Shown here piece by piece: positions 36,165 to 44,444 of a stretch of DNA of 64,000 nt (the stretch's first letter is position 1; the number at the start of each line of letters is the position of its first letter). Both the position numbers and the translations under genes were made by a program. Origin of the DNA: Sphingomonas sp. (lineage in GTDB: Bacteria > Pseudomonadota > Alphaproteobacteria > Sphingomonadales > Sphingomonadaceae); the NCBI RefSeq assembly GCF_019635515.1, contig NZ_JAHBZI010000001.1:1364001-1428000 (forward strand). The letters are read 5' to 3'. The notes under the pieces are model-generated. The model was given only the letters and a program-made list of their open reading frames with translations. It searched no databases and was not told where the DNA came from.

Positions 36165-37791
36165 AGATCGCCTCCTTGAACGGCTCGACGCCGATGCGGC
36201 GATAGGTGTCGAGGAAGCGTTCGCCGGTCTGCCGCTCGCGCAGGTACACGTCAGTGGCCTTCTCGACCGCGTCGACGATGCCGTCCTCGTTGAAGCCGGG
36301 GCCGGTGATCTTGCCGAGGCTGGCATCCTCCGCGCCCGACCCGCCGAGCAACAGCTGGTAATTCTCGGTGCCTTTGCGGTCGACGCCGAGGATGCCGATA
36401 TGGCCGGCATGATGGTGGCCGCAGGCATTGATGCAGCCGCTGATCTTGAGCTTCAGTTCACCGATGTCGCGCTGACGGGCGGGATCGGCGAAGCGGGTCG
36501 CGATCTTCTGCGCGACGGGAATCGAGCGGGCATTGGCGAGGCTGCAATAATCGAGGCCCGGGCAGGCGATGATGTCGCCGATCAGGTCGAGATTGGCGGG
36601 GGCGAGGCCGGCGGCGTCGAGCGCCTGCCAGACGGCGTGGAGATCCGCCTTGCGGACGTGCGGCAGGACGATGTTCTGGGCGTGGGTGACGCGCAGTTCA
36701 TCGAAGCTGTAGCGCTCGGCGAGATCTGCCATCAGGTCGATCTGGTCCGCCGTGGCGTCGCCGGGGATGCCGCCGGTCGGCTTGAGGCTGATGTTGACGA
36801 TGGCGTAGCCGGGCGCCTTGTGGGCGCGGACGTTCTGGTCGAGCCACAGCGCGAAATCGGGGTCGCTGCGATCGATTTCTTCCGATGCGTTCGCCTCATA
36901 GGCGGGATCGGTGAAATACGCGGCGATGCGGTCGAACTCGGCCATCGGCACGTCGGACTGGTTGGGCAGGATCTCCTGCCACTCGGCCTCGACCTGGCGG
37001 GTGAACTCCTCCTGGCCAAGCTCATGGACGAGGATCTTGATGCGCTGCTTGTGGATATTGTCGCGGCGTGCCCAGCGGTTCCAGACGCGCAGCGCCGCCT
37101 CGCAATAGCTGAACAGGTTTTCGGCGGGCAGGAACTCGCGGATCAGCGGCGCGACGAAGGGCGTGCGGCCCATGCCGCCACCGATATAGACCTGGAAGCC
37201 GAGCGCGCCGGCGTCGTTCCTCAAGAGCTTGAGGCCGATATCGTGGAGGCGGATCGCGGCGCGGTCCTCCTCGGCGGCGGTGACCGCGATCTTGAACTTG
37301 CGCGGCAGATAGCTGAATTCGGGGTGGAAGGTGGTCGCCTGGCGGATCAACTCGGCCCAGGGGCGCGGATCGGCGATCTCGTCGGCGGCAGCGCCGGCAT
37401 ATTGATCCGACGAGACGTTGCGGATGCTTTCGCCGCTGGTCTGGATGGCGTGCATCTCGACGGTGGCGAGGTCCGCCAGGATGTCAGGCGCTTCCTCGAG
37501 CTTGATCCAGTTATACTGGATGTTCTGCCGCGTGGTGAAATGGCCATAGCCGCGGTCGTACTTGCGGGCGATTGCCCCAAGCATCCGCATCTGGCGGCTG
37601 TCGAGCGTGCCATAGGGGATGGCGACGCGCAGCATATAGGCGTGGAGCTGGAGATAGAGGCCGTTCTTGAGCCGGAGCGGCTTGAACTGGTCGTCGTTCA
37701 TCGCGCCGGAGAGGCGCCGGGCGACCTGGTCGCGGAACTCGTCGACACGGGCATCGACGATCGCCTGATCATATTTGTCGTAGCGGTACAT
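36157..37791 (-). CDS. cysI: Sulfite/nitrite reductase hemoprotein, CysI-type
   Basis: 544 aa. Two ferredoxin-like repeats are present (GYGHFTTRQNIQYNWI and LRVTHAQNIVLPHV). The sirohaem-[4Fe-4S] ligands are in ACPGLDYCSLANA (about residue 410) and SGCINACGHHHAGHIG (about 448-460). Context with cysH and cobA makes sulfite reduction to sulfide the likely role. No flavoprotein partner (cysJ) is in the operon, so the electron donor is probably ferredoxin or encoded elsewhere. Confidence 0.94.
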   Translation of the reverse strand: MYRYDKYDQAIVDARVDEFRDQVARRLSGAMNDDQFKPLRLKNGLYLQLHAYMLRVAIPYGTLDSRQMRMLGAIARKYDRGYGHFTTRQNIQYNWIKLEEAPDILADLATVEMHAIQTSGESIRNVSSDQYAGAAADEIADPRPWAELIRQATTFHPEFSYLPRKFKIAVTAAEEDRAAIRLHDIGLKLLRNDAGALGFQVYIGGGMGRTPFVAPLIREFLPAENLFSYCEAALRVWNRWARRDNIHKQRIKILVHELGQEEFTRQVEAEWQEILPNQSDVPMAEFDRIAAYFTDPAYEANASEEIDRSDPDFALWLDQNVRAHKAPGYAIVNISLKPTGGIPGDATADQIDLMADLAERYSFDELRVTHAQNIVLPHVRKADLHAVWQALDAAGLAPANLDLIGDIIACPGLDYCSLANARSIPVAQKIATRFADPARQRDIGELKLKISGCINACGHHHAGHIGILGVDRKGTENYQLLLGGSGAEDASLGKITGPGFNEDGIVDAVEKATDVYLRERQTGERFLDTYRRIGVEPFKEAIYG

Positions 37792-38088
37792 TCAAATCAC
37801 CCAATTGCCGGCGTCGGGATCGGCGGGCTTCAGCGTGAGATCGGGGCGCACGGTGGGCCCGAGGGCGCGGATGCGGTCCTTGATATGGGCGGGGCGGGGC
37901 CCTTCGGGCGTCATCGTGCCTTCGATGACGACCCCGCCATTGACGCGGCGCGCGCCGGTCTCCTCGGTCAGAATCGCTTCGCCGCGATCGCCGACATCGC
38001 CGGCATCCTCGACGTGCAGCGACCAGTCGCGGCCCGTCCACCAGATCACCGCGCCGGTGCGCAGATCGTTGCCGGTGAGGATCTTCAC
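37792..38088 (-). CDS. DUF2849 domain protein
   Basis: 98 aa, starting MKILTGNDLRTGAVIWWTGRDWSLHVEDA, the standard DUF2849 opening. It ends directly before the cysI start and overlaps the cobA stop as ATGA. The family is restricted mainly to alphaproteobacterial sulfite-reductase operons. Function unknown, but the context implies a role in assimilatory sulfite reduction. Confidence 0.92.
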   Translation of the reverse strand: MKILTGNDLRTGAVIWWTGRDWSLHVEDAGDVGDRGEAILTEETGARRVNGGVVIEGTMTPEGPRPAHIKDRIRALGPTVRPDLTLKPADPDAGNWVI

Positions 38089-38870
38089 GCCAGCGCCTCG
38101 GCGGCTCTGGCCCAGGCGGCGAGCTTGTCCTCGGCGTCGGCGAGCAGGGTCACTTCGCCGACGACGATGATCGCCGGGCTTTTGACCTTCTCGCGCTTCA
38201 CCATCTCACCGAGATCGGCGAGCAGGGTGCGCATCGCGCGGCTGCCCTCCAACGTGCCGCGCTCCAGCACGGCGACGGGCATGTCGGGAGCCACGCCATC
38301 GGCCATCAGCTTGTCGGCGATGTCCGGGCAGGTGGCGACGCCCATATAGATGACGAGGGTGCGGCCCTTGCCGGCGAGGCCCGACCAGTCCTGGTCCTTG
38401 AGCCCCTTGCACTGGCCGGCGACGAAGCTGACCGCGCTCGACCAGTCGCGATGGGTGAGCGGCATGTTGAATTCCGCCGCCGCGCCGAGCGCCGCCGAGA
38501 TGCCGGGGATGACCTCGACCGGAAGCCCGGCTTCGCGCACCGCTTCGACCTCTTCGCCGCCACGCCCGAAGATGAAGGGATCGCCGCCCTTTAGCCGCAC
38601 GACGATCGCGCCGGTCTTCACATGCGCGACGATCAGCGCGTTGATCGCGTCCTGCGGCAAGGTGTGGCGGTCGCGCTGCTTGGCGACCGAGATGCGGTGC
38701 GCCTGCGGCGCCATATCGAGGACGCGCGGATCGACGAGGCCGTCATGGACGAGCACATCGGCCTGGGCGAGCGCTTCGACGGCGCGGACGGTGAGCAGGC
38801 CGGGATCGCCCGGGCCGGCGCCGACAAGGATGACGCGGCCGCGTGCCGCTGGATCGAGAAGACTAGCCAT
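38085..38870 (-). CDS. cobA: Uroporphyrinogen-III C-methyltransferase
   Basis: 261 aa. SUMT signatures are VILVGAGPGDPGLLTVRAVEAL, ADVLVHDGLVDPRVL, RLKGGDPFIFGRGGEE and VEVIPGISAALGAAAEFNMPLTHRD. It makes precorrin-2, the sirohaem precursor required by CysI, and is the first gene of the cobA-DUF2849-cysI-DUF934-cysH operon. It is a methyltransferase only, without the CysG dehydrogenase/chelatase domain. Confidence 0.95.
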   Translation of the reverse strand: MASLLDPAARGRVILVGAGPGDPGLLTVRAVEALAQADVLVHDGLVDPRVLDMAPQAHRISVAKQRDRHTLPQDAINALIVAHVKTGAIVVRLKGGDPFIFGRGGEEVEAVREAGLPVEVIPGISAALGAAAEFNMPLTHRDWSSAVSFVAGQCKGLKDQDWSGLAGKGRTLVIYMGVATCPDIADKLMADGVAPDMPVAVLERGTLEGSRAMRTLLADLGEMVKREKVKSPAIIVVGEVTLLADAEDKLAAWARAAEALA

Positions 38871-38939
38871 GCGAGCGGAGATGCGCCCGGGGCGCGCGGG
38901 CTACAATCCAAGGTTGCTTGGGGGGGGAGTAGCGGAGCT

Positions 38940-39045
38940 TTCCGCGATCACCCCTATGCTCGCAGAACGGTTCTCCTGCGAAAGCAGGAGCCTAGAGTTC
39001 CAACGATGGCGCTCGTGGCCCTGGACCCCTGCTTTTGCAAGGGAA
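38940..39045. repeat. REP-like palindromic element (second type)
   Basis: The 182-bp gap between cobA and the GH5 gene contains an inverted pair, roughly TTCTCCTGCGAAAGCAGGAG at 38970 and CCCTGCTTTTGCAAGGGAA at 39028. It resembles the other palindromic elements in layout but differs in core sequence. No gene seen. Confidence 0.55.
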
Positions 39046-39052
39046 CGGCAAG

Positions 39053-40330
39053 TCAGGATGCTGCCAGCAGCTTGGCATGGGCCTTGATGACGGCCACAGT
39101 GGTCGCGTCGCTGTCGAACACGCCGTACCAGCCCTGCGGCTCGTGCGGGGGGTCGCCGAGCCAGGCGGTGTCGCCGGGGCGGAAGCGGTGGTCGCCATGC
39201 AAGGCGCGGCCTTCGCCGTTCCAGGCCCAGAAGTTCGAGCCGGCGATGATCGGGTTGGCCTCCACGGCTTCGTAGATCTGGCGGTAGTAGCGGTCCTTAT
39301 AGGCGGTCGAGGACGCTGGATCGTAGCCGCCGCCGTCGCGGGGATAGCCGAATTCCTCGATCACCAGCGGTTTGCCGAGTTCGGTGGCGAGGCCGATATG
39401 CTGGGCAATATATTCCGCGACCTTCTTGGTGGCCGCGTCGTGGGTGCCGGGGATGTCCTGTGCGCTGACCCAGCTCCAGTTGAGCGGCCAGATATGAGCG
39501 GTGACGTAATCGATCTCGGGGAAGACGTGCGCTGCCTTGTAGACTGCGGCGCGCTCGATCGAGCCCTTGAGGCCTTCGCTGCCGGTGGAGACGAGCTGGT
39601 TGGGCGCAATCGACTTGATCAGCTTCGCGGTCGACTGGATCCAGGCGTAATAGGCCGGCAGCAGCGGCTCGGCGATCCTGTCGCTGCCGCCGGGGCGGGG
39701 CTCGTTGGCGAGCTGCCAGGCCATGACCGTGGGGATGCCGGCATAGCGCCTGACGATCGAGGCGACATAGTCGTGGTAGAGCTTCACCGCCTCCGCATTT
39801 GCGTAGAACTGCGCGGTCATGTCCGGGAATTCGGGCCAGGGGTGCGCGGGATCGTTCATGTCGATGAACTTCCCGCCGTTCACATAGGTGAGGTAGGTCA
39901 TCATGCCGCCCGACCATTCCCAGAAATTGGTGAGGTACAGCACCGCGCGCATGCCGCGCGCTTCGAGTTGGGCGAGGAGATGGTCGAGACCGTCGAGCAG
40001 ATCGGGGTTCCAGGAGGCGCCGGCGGTGCGGAAGGCGGGGCTGACGGCGTTCTTGAGCGGCGAGGTTTCGGCGGAGGCGAGGATGCGGAGGTTGGTGACG
40101 CCAAGGGCGGCAAGCGCGTCGAGCTCGCGGGCGAGGCGCGCGCGGTTGCCGAAATCCGCGCGGGCGCCGAGCCAGGGGCCGTACCACAAATTGGCGCCGG
40201 CGAAGCGATAGGGCTTGCCGCCGAGGGTGAGGGTCGTGCCCTCGCGGCGGACGAAGGGAGGGGGTACGGCGGCGGCCGGGAGGGCGGCGAGCGCCGCGCC
40301 GATGCCGAGAATCGTCCTGCGAGTGACCAT
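39053..40330 (-). CDS. Glycoside hydrolase family 5 (beta-mannanase-like)
   Basis: 425 aa. The N-terminus MVTRRTILGIGAALAALPAAA has a twin-arginine-type signal. The GH5 barrel shows the acid/base Glu in VMAWQLANEPRPGG (about residue 209) and the nucleophile Glu in LVIEEFGYPRDGG (about 325), with FAGANLWYGPWLG and LYLTNFWEWSGGM. These match the endo-1,4-beta-mannosidase group. It is predicted to be exported in folded form to act on plant mannans. Confidence 0.9.
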   Translation of the reverse strand: MVTRRTILGIGAALAALPAAAVPPPFVRREGTTLTLGGKPYRFAGANLWYGPWLGARADFGNRARLARELDALAALGVTNLRILASAETSPLKNAVSPAFRTAGASWNPDLLDGLDHLLAQLEARGMRAVLYLTNFWEWSGGMMTYLTYVNGGKFIDMNDPAHPWPEFPDMTAQFYANAEAVKLYHDYVASIVRRYAGIPTVMAWQLANEPRPGGSDRIAEPLLPAYYAWIQSTAKLIKSIAPNQLVSTGSEGLKGSIERAAVYKAAHVFPEIDYVTAHIWPLNWSWVSAQDIPGTHDAATKKVAEYIAQHIGLATELGKPLVIEEFGYPRDGGGYDPASSTAYKDRYYRQIYEAVEANPIIAGSNFWAWNGEGRALHGDHRFRPGDTAWLGDPPHEPQGWYGVFDSDATTVAVIKAHAKLLAAS

Positions 40331-40378
40331 TATTTCCCCTCCACTGTTTCGAAGAGGGTAGCGCTAACAACTAGCTTC

Positions 40379-40480
40379 GTCACCCCGGCCGAAGTGCCGG
40401 GGCCTACTTATCCGCGAGCGAGCCGCAAGAGGTTCTCGCGGCTCTCCCAGTTTTGCGAGTGGGCCCCGGCACAAGGCCGG
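40379..40480. repeat. REP-like pair forming the left flank and target of the transposon
   Basis: The first half is GTCACCCCGGCCGAAGTGCC followed by GGGGCC. The second half is GGGCCCCGGC followed by ACAAGGCCGG and then, instead of the expected GGGTGAC, the transposon end. The missing GGGGTGAC end is found at 53757-53764 across the element. The sequence between the halves (CGAGCGAGCCGCAAGAGG against CTCGCGG) is itself partly palindromic. Confidence 0.75.
40466..40480. repeat. Left target-site duplication of the casposon-like element
   Basis: CCGGCACAAGGCCGG, identical to 53744-53758. The element's end begins GGGG and the repeat is itself a palindrome with G/C runs, so the duplication could be read as 11 to 19 bp. 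The 15-bp reading matches the 14-15 bp reported for casposons. Confidence 0.75.
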
Positions 40481-40517
40481 GGGGTATAATGATAGCTGCA
40501 ATTTGACGGCTTTCAGA
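40481..40517 (+). repeat. Left terminal inverted repeat
   Basis: It begins GGGGTATAATGATAGCTG and continues with TTGACGGC and TT--GACC-type positions. Aligned without gaps from GGTATA to the reverse complement of the right end it matches 27 of 37 positions, with the first 14 bases differing at one. Confidence 0.8.
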
Positions 40518-40606
40518 CCCCGCTAGGAGAGAGGAGGCGCAGCTTCGCGTGGTGGGGAGGCTAGCATTTTGAGCCGACCTCCCATGTCGTCACGACGACG
40601 ATAATC

Positions 40607-40957
40607 TCAGATAACTTGATCGAGGGCTGATAGGGTTTCCGTCAGAGATCGTCGTAAAGACATTAGGCTAGCACCGAGCGACATTTCAGGACGCTCGGCC
40701 ATGAGCATCAATGCCTTAAGCACTGCATTGGATTCTTTCGCCAGCATCACGAGGTGGACGCCGCTTGGAGCATTTGTCCCGCCAAGCCAGTTTTTGGCTG
40801 TGCGCTGACTAACGCCCGTCCATTGGGTGATGATTTTGGGTCCGTTGCGGGCTGATCCAAACTCAACCTTCAGCGCAGATGCGATCACTTGCGCGAATTC
40901 CGTCTCCGTTAGACTGGCGCGGCCAATTGGAAATGAACTTCCCTTCTTAGGTAACAT
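40607..40957 (-). CDS. Small helix-turn-helix-type protein at the left end of the element
   Basis: 116 aa with a good ribosome-binding site (GGAGAGG, four bases from ATG). Residues about 35-75 look like a helix-turn-helix (GPKIITQWTGVSQRTAKNWLGGTNAPSGVHLVMLAKESNAVL), the arrangement seen in small regulators of mobile elements. It is divergent from the serine recombinase across 74 bp that contain CCGAT-AGAAA-ATCGG, a possible operator. It probably regulates the recombinase cassette. Confidence 0.7.
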   Translation of the reverse strand: MLPKKGSSFPIGRASLTETEFAQVIASALKVEFGSARNGPKIITQWTGVSQRTAKNWLGGTNAPSGVHLVMLAKESNAVLKALMLMAERPEMSLGASLMSLRRSLTETLSALDQVI

Positions 40958-40987
40958 TTTGCCTCTCCATTGCTGTTAGGGAGGCGA

Positions 40988-41008
40988 AAGCAGCCGATAG
41001 AAAATCGG
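40988..41008. promoter_or_regulatory. Short inverted repeat in the HTH-recombinase divergent promoter region
   Basis: CCGAT-AGAAA-ATCGG lies between the two divergent starts. Candidate operator for the HTH protein; no experimental support. Confidence 0.35.
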
Positions 41009-41031
41009 TCGATCAATACCAAGGCGTATCA

Positions 41032-42603
41032 ATGGTCATAAAGTGGGGGACGGCAAAAGACGATAAGTCTGGAGAAAAGCCGCTTAAGCGCGCAGCCGAA
41101 TATGTCCGCATGTCCACGGACCATCAGAAATATTCGACTGATAATCAGACAGCGGAAATCCGAGCCTATGCCGAGAGGCGCGGGTTTGAGATTGTCCGCA
41201 CCTATGCCGACGAGGGGAAAAGTGGCCTGAGCATCGATGGGCGCGATTCCTTCCAGCGGCTTTTAACGGACATCCAGAACGGCGATGCCGACTTTGAAGC
41301 GGTCCTCGTCTATGACGTGAGCCGCTGGGGACGTTTTCAAGACCCCAACGAATCCGCGCATTACGCATGGCTTTGCAAAAGCGCAGGTATCGCCCTTCAT
41401 TTCTGCGCCGAGCAGGTCGAGAATGACGGATCGATGGGATCGTCCATCGTAACCACCGTCAAACAGGTGATGGCGGGCGAATATAGCCGTGAGCTGTCGG
41501 TTAAGGTGTTCAAGGGGCAATGCCGCCTCATCACCCTTGGCTATCGGCAAGGCGGCACTCCCGGCTACGGATTGCGCCGGATGCTTGTCGATGAGCACGG
41601 CACGCAGAAAGGTTTGCTTGATCGCGGCGAGCATAAGAGCATCGCAACGGATCGCGTCGTGCTGGTTGAAGGGCCAGACGAAGAGGTTGCCATCGTCCGC
41701 GAAATCTATCGTCAGTTCGTCGAGGACCAGCGCTCCGAACGACAGATCGCCGACTGGCTGAACGCACAAGGAATCATGTCCGACCTTGAACGTCCGTGGT
41801 CGCGCGGCACGGTCCACCAGATTCTCATCAACGAAAAATATGCCGGTCACAATGTCTGGGGGCGCACGTCCTTCAAGCTGAAAACCAAGCATGTCCGCAA
41901 CGATCCATCAGAATGGATCAGACACGATTCTGCGTTTCCCGCCATCGTGCCACAGGCGCTTTTCGATGCGGCACGGCTCATCATCGATCAGCGGTCGCAG
42001 CGCCTTTCCGATGACGAGATGCTGGCTTTGCTTGGCGAAATTTTCGCGAAGAACGGTTCACTCTCAGGCCTTATCATCGACGAGTGCGAGGACGGCCCAT
42101 CGAGCAGTGCCTACCAATCGCGCTTTGGCAGTTTGCTCCGGGCCTACTCCTTGGTCGGATACGTTCCCGACCATGATTACCGCTATCTCGAAATCAATCG
42201 CGCGCTGCGGCGGATGCACCCGTCCATCGTTAAAGACGTGATCGAAGGCGTGCATGCGGCGGGCGGCACCGCGATTCAGAATCTCGAAAACGACACGCTG
42301 CTTATCAACGAAGAGATCACCGCATCGATCGTGATTGCGCGGTGCAAACTTACGCGGGGCGGAAGCCACCGCTGGAAAATTCGGCTCGATGAAAGTCTTC
42401 GCCCCGACATCACCATCTGCGTCAGAATGGACGAGGATAATATGAACGCACACGACTATTATATTTTGCCGCGCATGACGCTCGCGGAAGGCGTCCTGCG
42501 GCTCGCCGACCACAACGGATTGTCGCTCGACGCTTTCCGCTTTGAATCGCTGGAAGGCTTCTTCACGCTCACTGAGCGCGCCCCATTCCGTAAGGCGGCA
42601 TGA
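41032..42603 (+). CDS. Large serine recombinase
   Basis: 523 aa. The resolvase domain starts RAAEYVRMSTDHQKYSTDNQ, with catalytic Ser28 after the conserved Arg, and continues with DEGKSGLSIDGRDSFQRLL, VLVYDVSRWGRF and the long helix VKQVMAGEYSRELSVKV. A recombinase domain follows (GGTPGYGLRRML, IYRQFVEDQRSERQIADWLNAQGI, WSRGTVHQILINEKYAGHNVWGR). The C-terminal 200 residues are atypical and lack the usual zinc-ribbon cysteines. Its ATGA stop overlap couples it to the first ParB-like gene. Confidence 0.92.
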   Translation: MVIKWGTAKDDKSGEKPLKRAAEYVRMSTDHQKYSTDNQTAEIRAYAERRGFEIVRTYADEGKSGLSIDGRDSFQRLLTDIQNGDADFEAVLVYDVSRWGRFQDPNESAHYAWLCKSAGIALHFCAEQVENDGSMGSSIVTTVKQVMAGEYSRELSVKVFKGQCRLITLGYRQGGTPGYGLRRMLVDEHGTQKGLLDRGEHKSIATDRVVLVEGPDEEVAIVREIYRQFVEDQRSERQIADWLNAQGIMSDLERPWSRGTVHQILINEKYAGHNVWGRTSFKLKTKHVRNDPSEWIRHDSAFPAIVPQALFDAARLIIDQRSQRLSDDEMLALLGEIFAKNGSLSGLIIDECEDGPSSSAYQSRFGSLLRAYSLVGYVPDHDYRYLEINRALRRMHPSIVKDVIEGVHAAGGTAIQNLENDTLLINEEITASIVIARCKLTRGGSHRWKIRLDESLRPDITICVRMDEDNMNAHDYYILPRMTLAEGVLRLADHNGLSLDAFRFESLEGFFTLTERAPFRKAA

Positions 42604-43499
42604 CGGTGGCGCGTCCCGCACAGCGCGTCGAGATGATCCCGATTGACCGGATCACTATCGTCAATCCGCGCCTTCGCAGCAAAAAGGTATTCAAGGGCAT
42701 CGTCGAGAATATCGCCGAGATCGGCCTCAAGCGCCCAATCACCGTGACATCGCGGCAGGGGGCGGACGGCCCGCTCTATGATCTTGTTTGTGGTCAAGGA
42801 CGACTCGAAGCCTTTCGCGAGCTGGGGCAGACCGAGGTGCCAGCCCTGATTGTGTCGGCTGACACGGAAGACTGCATGGTCGCGAGCCTCGTTGAGAATT
42901 GCGCGCGCCGTCAGCATCAGGCCGTTGACCTGCTGCAAGATATCGTCGGGATGCGTGAACGCGGCTATTCGGACAATGAGATTGCCGAGAAGACCGGACT
43001 CTCCGCGAACTACGTCTGGAGCGTCGGGAAATTACTCGCGCGAGGCGAGCGCCGGCTGGTTGCCGCCGTAGAAGCTGGATATCTTCCGATCTCCGTTGCC
43101 CTCGAAATATGTGAGGCCGACGATCAGGGTGTGCAGGCGGCACTCCACAAAGCCTATGAGGAAAAGCTTCTGCGCGGTCGCGCTCTCATTGCGGCGCGCC
43201 GGTTAGTCGAAGTGCGCAAACGCTCCGGCAAGGCCGCGAAGCTTAATCGGCTTGTTGAGAAAGGATCGGCGGCCACGCCAGAGGATTTGGTGAAAGCTTT
43301 TCAAGAGGACACCGAACGCAAGCGCATGATGATACGCAGGACCGAGGCGACCCGAAACCGCCTTGTGTTCATCGTGGAAGCATTGAGCCAGCTCTCGAAT
43401 GACGAGAGCTTTGTCGCGCTTCTCGAAGACGAAGGCTTGGCATCTATGCCGAACCGGCTCGCTGAGCGCATTCAGAATGTCAGGATCAATCTGCAATGA
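42600..43499 (+). CDS. ParB-like protein 1 (ParB/RepB N-terminal domain)
   Basis: 299 aa. The ParB N-terminal fold is clear: EMIPIDRITIVNPRLRSKKVFKGIVENIAEIGLKRPITVT, YDLVCGQGRLEAFRELGQTEVPALIV and VASLVENCARRQHQAVD. An HTH follows (GYSDNEIAEKTGLSANYVWSVGKLL). GQGRLEA stands where ParB proteins carry the CTP-binding GERRxxA-type motif. Coupled at both ends (ATGA) to the recombinase and to ParB-like 2, so the three probably work together. Confidence 0.88.
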   Translation: MTVARPAQRVEMIPIDRITIVNPRLRSKKVFKGIVENIAEIGLKRPITVTSRQGADGPLYDLVCGQGRLEAFRELGQTEVPALIVSADTEDCMVASLVENCARRQHQAVDLLQDIVGMRERGYSDNEIAEKTGLSANYVWSVGKLLARGERRLVAAVEAGYLPISVALEICEADDQGVQAALHKAYEEKLLRGRALIAARRLVEVRKRSGKAAKLNRLVEKGSAATPEDLVKAFQEDTERKRMMIRRTEATRNRLVFIVEALSQLSNDESFVALLEDEGLASMPNRLAERIQNVRINLQ

Positions 43500-44389
43500 C
43501 TGGAAGCTCACGAAACCGGAAGATCAAGCTCGCCTTCGAGACAACAAGCCTGCGCATTCCGCTTGCCGATATCGAGATGCTGCGTGCGATGACGCTCGCA
43601 ATCAAGAAGTCTGTCAAATATGCGCAGATCGAGGCGTCCATCCGAGAAGTCGGAATCATCGAGCCGCCAGTCGTTGTTAGGGTGAAAGGCGAAGAAGATC
43701 GCTATCGCTTGCTGGATGGACATATCCGCGTCGAAATTCTGAAAGAGCGCGGCGACAAGGATGTGGTGTGTCTTGTCGCCACCGATGACGAGGCGATCAC
43801 CTACAACAAGCGCATCAGCCGCATGGCTATCGTTCAGGAGCACAAGATGATCCTGAAAGCGCTTGAGAAGGGCGTATCGGAGGAGCGGCTAGCACGTGCG
43901 CTCAACGTCAATATCACCACAATCCGCGACAAGCGCCGGTTGCTCGATGGCATTTGCGATGAAGTGGCAAAGTTGTTGCAGGATCGGATGGTCCCGATCA
44001 ACACGTTTAGCGAACTGAAAAAGCTGCGGCCTATGCGACAGCTCGAAGCCGCCGAAACCATGATCGCCATGAACAAGTTTTCATGGCCTTATGCGAAATC
44101 GCTTGTGGCAGCGACACCGCAAGGCCAACTCGTAAGCGACAAGAAGAAGGCGGTGCGTGGTCTTAGCGAGGAGCAGATCGACCATATGGAGCGCGAGGCG
44201 ACAAACATCGACCGCGAGTTTCGCATGATCGAGCAGAGCTATGGGACCGATCATCTCGATCTTGTTTTGGCGACGGGATATCTGTGCCGCCTGATCGAGA
44301 ATGTGCGCGTCGTGCATCATCTTGCTCGCTTCCATCCGGAGTTGTTGGCAGAGTTCCAGCGCATCGTGCAGTTGCGAAATGCGGCTTGA
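43496..44389 (+). CDS. ParB-like protein 2 (RepB-type)
   Basis: 297 aa. ParB-like N-terminus (YAQIEASIREVGIIEPPVVVRVKGEEDRYRLLDGHIRVEILKERGDKDVVCLVA), an HTH (GVSEERLARALNVNITTIRDKRRLL) and a C-terminal region resembling RepB plasmid partition proteins. The motif is DGHIRVE, different from ParB-like 1. It starts in the stop codon of its neighbour. A 55-bp gap separates it from the convergent polymerase gene. Confidence 0.85.
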   Translation: MTGSSRNRKIKLAFETTSLRIPLADIEMLRAMTLAIKKSVKYAQIEASIREVGIIEPPVVVRVKGEEDRYRLLDGHIRVEILKERGDKDVVCLVATDDEAITYNKRISRMAIVQEHKMILKALEKGVSEERLARALNVNITTIRDKRRLLDGICDEVAKLLQDRMVPINTFSELKKLRPMRQLEAAETMIAMNKFSWPYAKSLVAATPQGQLVSDKKKAVRGLSEEQIDHMEREATNIDREFRMIEQSYGTDHLDLVLATGYLCRLIENVRVVHHLARFHPELLAEFQRIVQLRNAA

Positions 44390-44444
44390 GCATCTGAAAC
44401 CCTTCAACAACCGCACGTGCCAGACACTATCCAGCCCATTCTCA

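Noticed and set aside
35709..36428. The longer frame upstream of the DUF934 start
   Set aside because: Residues before the ATG at 36164 are Ser/Arg/Ala-rich antisense of cysI; the DUF934 homology begins at MDKSLSLSANTDG.
36133..38349. A 738-codon plus-strand open frame across cysI, DUF2849 and cobA
   Set aside because: It spans three well-supported minus-strand genes and reads as a low-complexity antisense translation.
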